From IMG/VR virus record IMGVR_UViG_3300046810_000338, positions 124,001 to 188,000 of that record: a stretch of 64,000 bases of DNA; one strand, written 5' to 3'. Of this stretch, positions 9,157-18,053 are shown in pieces. A program made the translations under genes and the position numbers. The notes under the pieces were generated by a model. The model had not been told where the DNA came from. It was given only the letters and a program-made list of their open reading frames with translations, and ran no database searches. The DNA is from a virus. How positions within the stretch are numbered: the stretch's first letter is position 1; each line of letters begins with the position of its first letter.

Positions 9157-9569
9157 ACCTATTAGCAGCCACGATGGGTGACCCAGCGGCAGCGATCGGT
9201 GTCCAGCCATGGTACTCATCGATTGTGCCGCTGATTCAACTGAGTTTCCCAACAGGTACCGACATATCTCCTGTGTTGACCTGTAATGAGTTTCTCCAGC
9301 TCATACTCAGCCTGCCGCCTGATGTACGGACACGGATCTTGAACACTGAGATCCCTGAGACGGCCGAACAGATCGAGGAAGTAAAACGAGCGGGACATAA
9401 GAACCTGTTGGTTGCGATCTGCATCGTCCTCCTGGTCTTCACCATTCTTATCACTGGGTTCTATGTTTCCATGACCACCGATCGTGGGCAGCCTATTGAT
9501 TCGAACGTGATGAGTCAGTTCTTTACGTTCATCATCGACATTCTCAAGATGTTGATTGGCGACAACTAA
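9153..9569 (+). CDS. Small membrane protein of the lysis cassette, holin candidate
   Basis: This 138-aa protein has one clear membrane helix at about residues 84-105 (NLLVAICIVLLVFTILITGFYV) and an amphipathic C-terminal helix (SQFFTFIIDILKMLIGD). The N-terminal part has a hydrophobic stretch (SSIVPLIQLSF) too weak to call a second helix. The gene is translationally coupled to the o-spanin (ATGA overlap), so a lysis role such as holin or antiholin is reasonable. No holin family is recognisable, and a two-helix protein downstream of the endolysin (18775) is a rival candidate. Confidence 0.65.
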   Translation: MNLLAATMGDPAAAIGVQPWYSSIVPLIQLSFPTGTDISPVLTCNEFLQLILSLPPDVRTRILNTEIPETAEQIEEVKRAGHKNLLVAICIVLLVFTILITGFYVSMTTDRGQPIDSNVMSQFFTFIIDILKMLIGDN

Positions 9570-9576
9570 ACATATG

Positions 9577-9612
9577 GCCACTGCCATTCCCTGTGAGGGG
9601 AATGGCAGTGGC
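9577..9612. terminator. Bidirectional hairpin terminator
   Basis: A 15-bp stem GCCACTGCCATTCCC / GGGAATGGCAGTGGC lies between convergent genes ending at 9569 and 9621. TTATGC follows on the plus strand and ATATG on the minus strand. There is no U-tract. Confidence 0.8.
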
Positions 9613-9620
9613 TTATGCTG

Positions 9621-10889
9621 TTAGATGAACAGGTCTCGCTTGATATCCAAGATGGCCCCACGGCCAGGCTGTAGGCGGTGCAAGTTGGTACGCACTGAGT
9701 CTACGGCTGGAGCGTTATGCCATTGGATAGAATGCATGCGCAGCCGGTCGTGAATGCCATCTGGCACAATGACCACCCATTTGTCCCCTTCGTCTTCCAA
9801 CACGTAACTCATCAATCGCCCATCGTGGTGAACGGCTGGAGAGGTTACGGTTTCGTGGTGCAGGAACACACAAGGATGCTGTGTGGTTTCCAAAGGGATC
9901 TTGTCGCAATAGACGTCCGGCGACTGGACGGCAATGACAAACGATTGACTGGTGGTCAACAGTTCCAGCAGGAAGTTACGACCCTTGGACTCTGGTACAG
10001 AGATCATGGTGGGGGCCAGTGGGTTGGTGGAGATAGCCGCTCGGATACGCTGCAAGTCCAGATACTTCTCAGCCTTGAGGAAGTTCTCCAAGTACGGGTA
10101 GCGCAACAGGTTCAGTTCAAAACCTGAGTTACCGATCGAGCGGAACGTGCTGCCCAGTGGAATCAGGTAACCACACAGAGAGAGCATGGCCGTGCAGTTA
10201 TCCCAATCCACATCCTGTACGTTGAGATACAGCGGGGTGTCCAACGTGGCACCGTCTTCGGGCAGCCCTGTGATCATGCTTTCCACGATCGGATAGATCT
10301 TGCACCCCCCAAGAGGAGCCAGACTCACAATGCCCACCGAGTTGATCTTGGCTACCTGAGCAGACCGACCACCTTGCTTAACGTAGAGCCCACGTTCAGA
10401 GGAGTAGGTGCGATGCAGAAAGCCGTTGACTTCCACCAGTACGTTTGCCTCAACCAGTCCAGGGGAAAGCGTTGGGTGAGTCAGCAGTAGGTCTGTACGC
10501 TCAGAGAACGGCACTGTTGGATTAGGTCCAGCACCTGGGATAACTTCCTCTACTGAAAAGTTTGCTTCCAATGCGTTGGCGTACTTGGCTTTCACCGTCT
10601 TGGTTGCGGTGAACTCGACAGTAGGCAGTGCTTTGTTAGCCAGTGCAATGAACCAATTGGCAACGGTGATTGCCGAGAAGAAGGGTTGAACGAATGTCGC
10701 CCCATCCTGAGTGAAGTCGAAAAGGTATTGCACGTTGGGACTGGCATCGTGAGTCAAGATCATGCGGCTTTGACCATAAGTTGCAGTCAGTGTCCGAACG
10801 TCCGCTGCGAGGACTTCGGCCAGGTCAACTTCTAACCAGCGCATTCCATTGGCATTCACTTTGTGATAGAACTTTCTTAGCGTGTACAT
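9621..10889 (-). CDS. Probable virion protein, unknown function
   Basis: This 422-aa protein is encoded opposite to its neighbours and diverges from the 875-aa fibre-like gene. No enzyme motif, membrane helix or signal peptide is visible. The sequence is mixed alpha/beta with many hydrophobic strands and a final QPGRGAILDIKRDLFI. The start ATG at 10889 follows GGACCGGAAC. The stop codon TAA and the following CAGCATAAG form part of the bidirectional terminator at 9577. A structural role is inferred from location only. Confidence 0.7.
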   Translation of the reverse strand: MYTLRKFYHKVNANGMRWLEVDLAEVLAADVRTLTATYGQSRMILTHDASPNVQYLFDFTQDGATFVQPFFSAITVANWFIALANKALPTVEFTATKTVKAKYANALEANFSVEEVIPGAGPNPTVPFSERTDLLLTHPTLSPGLVEANVLVEVNGFLHRTYSSERGLYVKQGGRSAQVAKINSVGIVSLAPLGGCKIYPIVESMITGLPEDGATLDTPLYLNVQDVDWDNCTAMLSLCGYLIPLGSTFRSIGNSGFELNLLRYPYLENFLKAEKYLDLQRIRAAISTNPLAPTMISVPESKGRNFLLELLTTSQSFVIAVQSPDVYCDKIPLETTQHPCVFLHHETVTSPAVHHDGRLMSYVLEDEGDKWVVIVPDGIHDRLRMHSIQWHNAPAVDSVRTNLHRLQPGRGAILDIKRDLFI

Positions 10890-10992
10890 AGTTCCGGTCC
10901 CTATATAGAGAGAAGTATGTTATGGACGATAGATGGCTATAGAATAGCCGCCCTACAAACACCCTAGAGACGGCTTTCGGAGTGCACGAGAC
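10890..10992. promoter_or_regulatory. Divergent intergenic region, candidate promoters
   Basis: This 103-nt region separates divergent genes and must hold both promoters if they are transcribed from here. A+T-rich segments CCTATATAGAG (10910-10920) and GGCTATAGAATAGCC (10934-10948) stand out; the second is a near-palindrome. No host-like -35/-10 pair is convincing. Confidence 0.35.
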
Positions 10993-13620
10993 ATGGCAAC
11001 TGATCTCAACACTGTAACCCTCCCCTTCGACCGCTGGGGGACTGCCCTCACCAACAAGCGTGAAGGCGAACGGTACGAGCTGACCGCTGTAACGTGGTCG
11101 GAATTCAACATAATCATCCCGCAGTATGCCCCTTTTTACTCGGCCTCCATCGACTACCTCGTGCATTACCCTAGCGGTGACAAACTGTATCGTGGCATTC
11201 ACTGGATCGAAGGCTGGTACTACCAGTCCGCCTCCGGTGAGATCGGCCTGGACTTGCATTGCTGCATTTACTTCTACGATCCAACGCTGAGCGGGGAGAT
11301 TCTTATCCCAAGCTATCAGGCGATGGGTGGGGAGTGGCAACTCAACGGTATTCTGTTGACTCAGATCCTGGCTAACAAGCTGCTGAACCCACTGCGTTAC
11401 TACTGGGAACAGATTGCTAACCTGCCTGAGATCTTCAACCCGCTGGACCATGACCAGGATATCCAAGACTTCACCAAACTGGGTGACCTGATCGACGTTC
11501 TGCAAGACATGGCTCGTGCGATTGACAGCACCACCGGCGATGCCGGCGCTGACTTCCGTGCACACATGATCAACTACAACAACGTTCACCAGGTAAACAA
11601 AGCGCAGGTCGGGTTGCCGTTGGTTCAGAACTACGGCATTGCTACGGCTTCTGACATCGCTCAAGGTGTGATGACCTCAACGGTGTACATGAACCCACCG
11701 ATGACCAACCTGATGATCCAGCAGATTGCCATTGCTGCCCTGGCTCAACACACCGCCGACCAGACCAACAGCCACCATGTGACTGCTGCTCAAACCGGTG
11801 CGTACAGTCAGTTGGAAATCAACGCGATGTTGGAGTCCCTGGCCAACGGGTTGCTGTACAACATCAAAGCCTACCGTCTGGAAGGCAAAAGTGTTAGCGA
11901 CATCGTGACCATGGCCAAGGAGGATTTGAATGCCTCCATCGACGCCATCAGCAAGAACGTTCAGGCCATTGTGGACAACGTTCTCAAAGATGCTCAAGTT
12001 ACCAACGCCACTCGCTTTGATAACAAGACATCGGCTGAATGGAACGTACTGATTGCTCAGTCGGCCACCGACGTAGCAACTGGTTTGATCGCTACGAAGA
12101 TGGCTGCGCTCAGTGCTACCAACTGGACGTCGATTCCTTCCATCGAAGATCTGATCAACTTGCAGATCGCTGCGGCACCAAAAGATGCCAACGGCAACCC
12201 GATCGTGCTGAACCCGCTGAACGTGACGGATAAAACCGTCGTCTTCTTTGGCGAGTACACTGCGTTCAAAGCCAACGTGGTCAACGGTGCGACAGTGCTG
12301 GAGCCTAACCAGTTCCCGCTAACGATCCAGTACAAGGCCGTGGACACCGTAAGCGATCTGTCGATCCATGCCGAGGTCACGTATAACGCTGTCATGAAAA
12401 ATGGCACTGTCATTTACACGACCGTGCTGGCCAATCCAGAAGCGACCATGATCCCAGTGATCCGTCGTCACCCAACTGACCTTACCAAAGTTCAGGTGGG
12501 CATGCGTTGGGACGCATCGAGCATGCCAGAGATTGGCTATCAGGTCATGATGGGTGTGTCGATGTTCGCCAAACTGGCAGCACCTATCGCCTGGCACACT
12601 GACGCGGCTAACGCAGGTGTTATCACCTTGCCTGCCAACTACGTCGAAGTGGTCAAGCGGATTGAGTTGGTAGGGGATGCCTCGGGTGCTGGTAAGGACT
12701 GGACTGCCGACATCACTGCCCTTAAGAAGGCGCAGGATGATCTGAAAGCTTCGATTGGCGTCATTCAGGACGCCCTCACGCTGTTCAGTAAAAACGCTGC
12801 GACAATGGGTAACCGTGTATCCGCATTGGAACGACTGAACACCCGTAACCTGACGATGTTCGCTGCTGCGAGCATCACTGGTACGGCTGGGGTCAATGTG
12901 GCTCAACCAGTTCTGGGTTGGTTTGCAGAGGCGTTGGTTACAGCTGCTACTCCAATCACGATGACCTTCCAGTTGGACAAAGGTTACATCACCTACCGCA
13001 TTGCCTACGACTTCAATTCGGCAGTGCTGCATGCGGCGTCCGACCACGACGACCTGACTACCCGTCTGTTGCCGGTGGTTACTCTGGATAGTCGCACTGT
13101 TGACGGCGTTACCAGTCAGTACCTGCGTCTGGGTGCCATCAACTTCGATGCTGCCAAGCAACTGACCATGGTTAACATCGTGTCGGTGGGCACTGCGGTG
13201 ATGGTCTTGGCTGCCCCGGTCTACAGTAACGTTGTGGACTCCAGTGCAGTAACGGTTCCGCCTGGCTTCACGCTGACCAAGTTCAGCAGTGCAACTCGGG
13301 TAGAGCTGAATGCTGTGTCGATGGCGGTCACTCAGCTGACACCGGCAGTGATGGCGGGCGATTCCTCTATCTCGGCAGCTGACACGAACATCATTGACTT
13401 GAGTGTCTTGGATGAAACCGTGTTCGATGTAGCGCATCCTAAAGTGACGGTCAGTCTTCTGGACGACACCGTAGGTAGTGCGACCCATGGCATGTACATC
13501 AACTCTGAGGCGGTCATTGTTGTGGCAACCGATGGCACCGCGGTGTATCTGGTTAACACCGATCCGGCCAATGCAGTGGACTGTCGTTACCGGGTGGAAG
13601 TTCCACGACTTCCTGTTTAA
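10993..13620 (+). CDS. Large tail fibre or baseplate-associated protein
   Basis: This 875-aa protein carries the phrase NVHQVNKAQVGLPLVQNYGIATASDIAQGV at about residues 195-225. It is a version of the NPHQVTKAQVGLGNVDN motif common in phage tail fibre and baseplate wedge proteins. A related copy occurs in the next gene. The N-terminal third is beta-rich with aromatic residues. A helical region follows (about 290-380), then long repetitive Thr/Val/Ala strands toward the C-terminus, as in trimeric fibres. The start follows a GGAGTG site. Binding or connector function in the tail is inferred; the receptor cannot be predicted. Confidence 0.8.
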   Translation: MATDLNTVTLPFDRWGTALTNKREGERYELTAVTWSEFNIIIPQYAPFYSASIDYLVHYPSGDKLYRGIHWIEGWYYQSASGEIGLDLHCCIYFYDPTLSGEILIPSYQAMGGEWQLNGILLTQILANKLLNPLRYYWEQIANLPEIFNPLDHDQDIQDFTKLGDLIDVLQDMARAIDSTTGDAGADFRAHMINYNNVHQVNKAQVGLPLVQNYGIATASDIAQGVMTSTVYMNPPMTNLMIQQIAIAALAQHTADQTNSHHVTAAQTGAYSQLEINAMLESLANGLLYNIKAYRLEGKSVSDIVTMAKEDLNASIDAISKNVQAIVDNVLKDAQVTNATRFDNKTSAEWNVLIAQSATDVATGLIATKMAALSATNWTSIPSIEDLINLQIAAAPKDANGNPIVLNPLNVTDKTVVFFGEYTAFKANVVNGATVLEPNQFPLTIQYKAVDTVSDLSIHAEVTYNAVMKNGTVIYTTVLANPEATMIPVIRRHPTDLTKVQVGMRWDASSMPEIGYQVMMGVSMFAKLAAPIAWHTDAANAGVITLPANYVEVVKRIELVGDASGAGKDWTADITALKKAQDDLKASIGVIQDALTLFSKNAATMGNRVSALERLNTRNLTMFAAASITGTAGVNVAQPVLGWFAEALVTAATPITMTFQLDKGYITYRIAYDFNSAVLHAASDHDDLTTRLLPVVTLDSRTVDGVTSQYLRLGAINFDAAKQLTMVNIVSVGTAVMVLAAPVYSNVVDSSAVTVPPGFTLTKFSSATRVELNAVSMAVTQLTPAVMAGDSSISAADTNIIDLSVLDETVFDVAHPKVTVSLLDDTVGSATHGMYINSEAVIVVATDGTAVYLVNTDPANAVDCRYRVEVPRLPV

Positions 13621-13625
13621 AGCAT

Positions 13626-13645
13626 CGCCCCTCTCAGGAGGGGCG
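13626..13645 (+). terminator. Hairpin after the 875-aa gene
   Basis: A perfect 8-bp stem CGCCCCTC / GAGGGGCG with loop TCAG begins 6 nt after the stop. No U-tract follows; it may only attenuate, since the next gene is on the same strand 24 nt later. Confidence 0.6.
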
Positions 13646-13668
13646 TTACCACCTAAGGGCTTATTGTC

Positions 13669-14511
13669 ATGTCCATTCGGCCAGTCAAGTACGAAATTGA
13701 TAAAACCGGTCTTAACCCCAATAACTTGGTTCTCAATGAGGATCATGTTCTGCCGGCTTCGGGGAAACGCTTTCTTGTCACGGACAATGGACCGTTTTAC
13801 ACCCATTCTGTTGTTTTGACAGACATGGCGACTGGTCAGGTTCTGGCACCTAGAACACAGTACACCGCTATCCAGCTGGAAGAAGAAGCCACGCTGGAAT
13901 CGGGCAAAGAAGTTTGCTCTATTCTCATCATCGACGATGACACGGTCAGTGCTAACGTGATGGTCACCTACCAGTGCTATGGCGGCTGGATGAGTTATTC
14001 TGTTCGAGCCATTCTGGAGATGATCCAGAACCTTGATCTGGATAACCGGGTGATTGATTGGGGTATGATTGTTGGTGCCCCTGATCGTTATCCTCCAGCA
14101 CCTCACGCTCACCCACTGTCTGACATTTACGGTTGGAGCAAACTGTTCCCTGCCTTGAATGCCATCCGTGATGCCATTCTGCGTGGCGATGAAGCCAAGT
14201 TCGATGCTATCCGTACAAGCTTTGCAGCAGAGATTGCCAGACTTGAAGGGCGCATCAATGCAAACGACGGTATATTGCAGATCCACATTGCTGACCACGG
14301 CAACCCTCACCAGGTTGACAAGGCTCAAGTTGGCCTGCCTTTAGTACCAAACTTTGCCATGGCTACCAAGCTTGAGGCAACTGCCGGTGTCTTGGACACT
14401 CGGTTCATGAGCCCACTGCGTGTAAGTGATTCTGTCAACTACATCAACGATGGCATGTTGGCCGAACTCTCCGCGCTGTGCCAAAGTCTGACGGTGGTCT
14501 TCGAGGCATAA
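13669..14511 (+). CDS. Tail fibre or baseplate-associated protein with KAQVGL motif
   Basis: This 280-aa protein contains ADHGNPHQVDKAQVGLPLVPNFAMAT near residues 210-235, the same fibre or baseplate motif seen in the 875-aa upstream gene. A HAHPLSDIYGW segment precedes it at about 145; such His-rich turns are frequent in fibre connectors. A helix (RDAILRGDEAKFDAIRTSFAAEIARLEGRI) separates the two. The start follows AAGGG. It may interact with its larger neighbour in the same tail substructure; this is inference from the shared motif. Confidence 0.8.
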   Translation: MSIRPVKYEIDKTGLNPNNLVLNEDHVLPASGKRFLVTDNGPFYTHSVVLTDMATGQVLAPRTQYTAIQLEEEATLESGKEVCSILIIDDDTVSANVMVTYQCYGGWMSYSVRAILEMIQNLDLDNRVIDWGMIVGAPDRYPPAPHAHPLSDIYGWSKLFPALNAIRDAILRGDEAKFDAIRTSFAAEIARLEGRINANDGILQIHIADHGNPHQVDKAQVGLPLVPNFAMATKLEATAGVLDTRFMSPLRVSDSVNYINDGMLAELSALCQSLTVVFEA

Positions 14512-14514
14512 TCC

Positions 14515-15783
14515 ATGGAAAACCTGGCTGCTTACAAGTCAAGGTTCTCAGCGATGATTGAATCCCTCAAACGGTACGCTGAAGTCAGCGGTGCCGTTTG
14601 TTTGGATGGGGCTCGTAACTTTGTGGCCCAAGGTGAAACCCATACCTTCAACATCACGAACTACGACCGTTTCAGTACGTATGCGGTGACTACCAATCAG
14701 GGGTCGGTTACCCTGATTAAAGACACCATCACGATCACCACGTCCGCCACCTTAACCCCAGTTAATCCCTTTGTACTGACTGTTCGTAAGAACGGAATTA
14801 CGCGGGTGATTAATATGAAAATTGTCTCCATTGGGGTTTCGCCGATCGAGTTCATTGCTCCAACGCCGTTTCAGTTCATCGACGGCAACTCGACCTTGTT
14901 GTCGGTTAAGCCGTTCGATGTTTACCCAGCTGGCAGTCAAACGCATGTTAGTACGGATTGGCAAGTTTCTGCTGATCCCAACTTTATCAGCGTGGCCTTC
15001 CAGTCCATGGGTGACGCGGTCAACAAGCTTTCGATCAATGCACTTGGATTGCCTTACGGTACCAGGTTGTATGCTCGGGCCAGACACAATGGTAGTTCGA
15101 CCAATGCCGCTATCAATCAGGGCCCATGGGTTAACGTAGAGTTCAGAACAGGTCAGACTCGTTTGACCAATTTCGATACCAGTTGGGTCACCAGTTGGGA
15201 AGAAGGAATTCTGCGTCAAACCAGTCGCAACACTGCGTGGGACACTCAAGCTGAGCGCTTCAATCAAGACACTCAGCAATACGAGACCTACACCCGGCAG
15301 ACCAGTCGGACTACGTTGTTTGACACGGTTGAATCGTATCAACGACAGACTAACCATTACACTGATAACTTTACCGAATGGGATACGACCAAGCAGGTCT
15401 ACACCAGCTACCAGACTTCTCAGGTCACTGGTTACTGGCAGGCAGGCGGTCCGCGGTACAGTTCTTACGTGTCGGCTGTGGCCAGATACCAGTATGGTCC
15501 GCAAGGTGTCTTCGATGCCAACGGTAACCCAACTGGTGAAGTGATCATGGTCAACCAGTTCATGGGTTACGACTATGTGCCGGTAAACGTCTATGTCGGT
15601 CAGAATCCAGACTACTACGTGAGTTACAACACCGCCTATCAGGCAGGTCGTTGGACAGACTACATCACGCATAAAACGTCTGGCTATAAAGGCCAAACCT
15701 ACTACCTGACAGCAATTGATCCACGACAGACTAGTCGGGTCACTCACGCTACAACAGAGCGCTCTACCCGAGTCGATCCATAG
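14515..15783 (+). CDS. Fibre-like protein A, paralogue of 16771-18039
   Basis: This 422-aa protein has exactly the same length as the protein at 16771-18039. The two are similar from end to end: MENLAAYKSRFSAMIESLKRYAEV against MDNLTEYQSDFSAMVASLKRYAEV, and both share ETHTFNITNY. After an Ig-like region (40-110), residues about 145-212 look like a fibronectin type III domain ending VNVEFRTG. The C-terminal half repeats RQTSR(N/T)T(A/L)(W/F)DT at about 234 and 261, with related RQTN at 277 and RQTSR near 404. It is rich in Thr, Ser and Tyr. This suggests an exposed virion fibre or decoration. It starts 4 nt after the previous gene. Confidence 0.75.
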   Translation: MENLAAYKSRFSAMIESLKRYAEVSGAVCLDGARNFVAQGETHTFNITNYDRFSTYAVTTNQGSVTLIKDTITITTSATLTPVNPFVLTVRKNGITRVINMKIVSIGVSPIEFIAPTPFQFIDGNSTLLSVKPFDVYPAGSQTHVSTDWQVSADPNFISVAFQSMGDAVNKLSINALGLPYGTRLYARARHNGSSTNAAINQGPWVNVEFRTGQTRLTNFDTSWVTSWEEGILRQTSRNTAWDTQAERFNQDTQQYETYTRQTSRTTLFDTVESYQRQTNHYTDNFTEWDTTKQVYTSYQTSQVTGYWQAGGPRYSSYVSAVARYQYGPQGVFDANGNPTGEVIMVNQFMGYDYVPVNVYVGQNPDYYVSYNTAYQAGRWTDYITHKTSGYKGQTYYLTAIDPRQTSRVTHATTERSTRVDP

Positions 15784-15801
15784 GTCGGGGGGTAGAGTAA
15801 T

Positions 15802-15819
15802 GGGGGAGGCGACTCCCCC
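15802..15819 (+). terminator. Hairpin after fibre-like gene A
   Basis: A perfect 7-bp stem GGGGGAG / CTCCCCC with loop GCGA, followed by GTCTTTA. It lies between fibre-like gene A and the glycosyltransferase-like gene. Confidence 0.6.
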
Positions 15820-15834
15820 GTCTTTACCCACGGG

Positions 15835-16737
15835 GTGTTTACATTGAATCCAGTTGACCGTTTGTACCTAGGTTCCCCTCAGGCATCTGAAGTCTCCCGC
15901 ATTGGTCCCAATCAAAGGACCTGTGACAATGATGCCATTTTGGAGTTGGAGAAACTCATTGATCGGATGTGTCCTCTGGCCGTGACGTGCGATGCCCGTC
16001 CCTGCCACCCGCCATTCTTCGACGAATTCTGCTATACCGACATCCAGAATGGGTTGATGCTGCGCACGTTGTCGAGTGAGTTGAATGCTCGTTCGATGAT
16101 GTACGCTTCTAATCAAGAAGCTCGGGAAGCGTTTCCTATCGAGAAGGTTATCGATAAGTACGCATTGGGCGACAATGGCCGTAAGTATCGACGTGTCATC
16201 TTTTTGCCAGGCAACAACTCTGTGTCGTTCATCGACCAGAATCGCATGGCGCAACTGATGGCTACCGGGGATTGGTTTATTAAACCACATCCCGTCTGCA
16301 TTCCTGAAATGGTGAAAGACCTGGCCCGTGTATACGGCTACAGTCGCATCATTGAACCCAACGTATCTGGACATCGTCTATTGGTCGATGCCCAAGAGAT
16401 CGCCACCACCGCCGCCTCTGAGATGTACCTGATGGCAAGGCTGATGGACAAGCCGGTCCTCAACGTTGGGGCGTTTGTCAACCAACACCTAATGTCGTAC
16501 GATTCGATCGTTCGACTTCTGACCAATCGGGATACAGACAAGGCCATCATCAACCGTTGTTTGATGTCGGACTCCTCTGGCTATATTCGTCCCGAGTGGC
16601 CGCTGGAACTGAACCAGAAAATCATTGCCAACTACATCGACTTCGTCATGCACGAACGCGAGAAGTTCAGGATGGTCACCCAGCAGCGCCTGGTGGCTGA
16701 CACCTTTGAAGTTCGCAGTTGGCAGGGTAAGGTCTAG
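15835..16737 (+). CDS. GT-B glycosyltransferase-like protein
   Basis: This is up to 300 aa. The C-terminal half matches the donor-binding half of GT-B enzymes of the capsule-synthesis and CDP-glycerol transferase type. After a strand VIFLPGNN come FIKPHPV (about 144-150), then LLVDAQEIATTAASEMYLMARLMDKPVLNVG, which corresponds to the family pattern of an Asp, a Ser-containing loop, a helix and G/D-K-P-V. The N-terminal half is shorter than in cellular enzymes. The start is uncertain: GTG 15835 sits in a GGGGTG stretch that could instead be the ribosome site for TTG 15844. Being flanked by two paralogous fibre-like genes suggests glycosylation of those proteins. Activity is unproven. Confidence 0.6.
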   Translation: MFTLNPVDRLYLGSPQASEVSRIGPNQRTCDNDAILELEKLIDRMCPLAVTCDARPCHPPFFDEFCYTDIQNGLMLRTLSSELNARSMMYASNQEAREAFPIEKVIDKYALGDNGRKYRRVIFLPGNNSVSFIDQNRMAQLMATGDWFIKPHPVCIPEMVKDLARVYGYSRIIEPNVSGHRLLVDAQEIATTAASEMYLMARLMDKPVLNVGAFVNQHLMSYDSIVRLLTNRDTDKAIINRCLMSDSSGYIRPEWPLELNQKIIANYIDFVMHEREKFRMVTQQRLVADTFEVRSWQGKV

Positions 16738-16770
16738 CGTTACAGATTTACTCACTATTGGGAACAGTCA

Positions 16771-18039
16771 ATGGATAATTTAACGGAGTATCAGAGCGAC
16801 TTTTCCGCCATGGTGGCATCGCTCAAGCGTTATGCCGAAGTGGCAGGTGCTGTGGCGCTGGACGGTTTGAAAGGCATCATTGCTGAAGGTGAAACCCATA
16901 CCTTCAATATCACGAACTATGACATCTTCAGCACCTACACAGTGTCCTCTAACCAAGGTACCGTGTCCATTGCCAAAGATGTCATCACCATTTCGACTTT
17001 GCCAGGCGTGCGGGTAATCAATCCGTATCTGCTTAAGGTAACCAAGAATGGGGTGCCGCGCACAATCGAGATGAAGATTGTGTCCACAGGTGTTTCGCCC
17101 GTGGATATTCTGGCACCGATTGCCATGGAAACCTTCGATACCAATGCCCTGACTATCCGCACGTCGGACTTCGCTGTTTATCCGGTTGGCAGCCAGACGC
17201 ATGTTTCGTCGGACTACCAGATTGCCAGCGACCCCGACTTTACCAACATCGTCTGGTCGTCGATGGCAGACACGGTTAACAAGACTGTCATCTTGGTTAC
17301 CGACCTGCCTTACGCTGAGAAGTTCTACATCCGAGCCAGGCATCGCGGTAGCAGCGCAGACGTGACTGCTAACTTAGGTGATTGGACCAGTGTGGCCTTC
17401 CGTACAGGCAAAACCAAACTGACCAACTTTGCCACCAGTTGGGACACCAGTTGGGATGTGGGTCGCGTCCGTCAGACCAGCCGTCAAACAGCTTGGGCAA
17501 CCGATGTGGTCAAGTGGAATGAAGATGCGCAGGGTTATCAAACCCAGCAGCGTCAGACAAGTCGCCTGACCACCTTCGATACTGTCGAAGCGTATGTTCG
17601 TCAGACCAATCATTACACTGACGACTACACCGAGTGGGACACCACCAAACAAGTCTACACCAGCTACACTGTCTCTCAGATGACGGGTTACTGGCAAGCA
17701 GGTGGTGTACGTTACTCCAGCTACATGAGCTATGGCCAAGAGCAGCATGCTCGCTACACGGGTATCCCTGGTATTCCTGGCGTGCCAGACACCGGCTCTG
17801 ACTGGATGACCATCTGGTACGAGAACAACGGTGGTAGTTTGGTGACAGTGCCTGTGGGTACTAACCCAGATGTCTACGTGAGCTACGCCACGGCGTACCA
17901 AGCGGGTAACTGGACCACGTACACCACCCGTAAGTCGTCTGGCTTCAAAGGCCAAACCTACTACGACACTGCGATTGCGACGAGCCAAACTCATCGCACT
18001 ACCAGTATTCAAACTGAACGCAATACTGACGCCATCTAA
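16771..18039 (+). CDS. Fibre-like protein B, paralogue of 14515-15783
   Basis: This 422-aa protein is a paralogue of fibre-like protein A with the same domain order: a conserved N-terminus, Ig-like strands with GETHTFNITNYD, an FN3-like domain ending VAFRTGKT, and RQTSR repeats in the C-terminal half. The best-conserved C-terminal block is QTNHYTD(D/N)(Y/F)TEWDTTKQVYTSY followed by GYWQAGG. The copies diverge in the segment after SSY, where this one has a Gly-Ile-Pro-rich insert (TGIPGIPGVPDTG). It probably forms a hetero-oligomer with, or an alternative to, protein A. The preceding ribosome site is GGGAACAG. Confidence 0.75.
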   Translation: MDNLTEYQSDFSAMVASLKRYAEVAGAVALDGLKGIIAEGETHTFNITNYDIFSTYTVSSNQGTVSIAKDVITISTLPGVRVINPYLLKVTKNGVPRTIEMKIVSTGVSPVDILAPIAMETFDTNALTIRTSDFAVYPVGSQTHVSSDYQIASDPDFTNIVWSSMADTVNKTVILVTDLPYAEKFYIRARHRGSSADVTANLGDWTSVAFRTGKTKLTNFATSWDTSWDVGRVRQTSRQTAWATDVVKWNEDAQGYQTQQRQTSRLTTFDTVEAYVRQTNHYTDDYTEWDTTKQVYTSYTVSQMTGYWQAGGVRYSSYMSYGQEQHARYTGIPGIPGVPDTGSDWMTIWYENNGGSLVTVPVGTNPDVYVSYATAYQAGNWTTYTTRKSSGFKGQTYYDTAIATSQTHRTTSIQTERNTDAI

Positions 18040-18053
18040 GGCTAGGAGCAGTC

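Noticed and set aside
12319-14328. Open frame of 669 codons on the minus strand.
   Set aside because: It covers two fibre-like genes in antisense. Codon bias of the real genes keeps the opposite frame open; the product is rich in His, Arg and Gln and has no domain.
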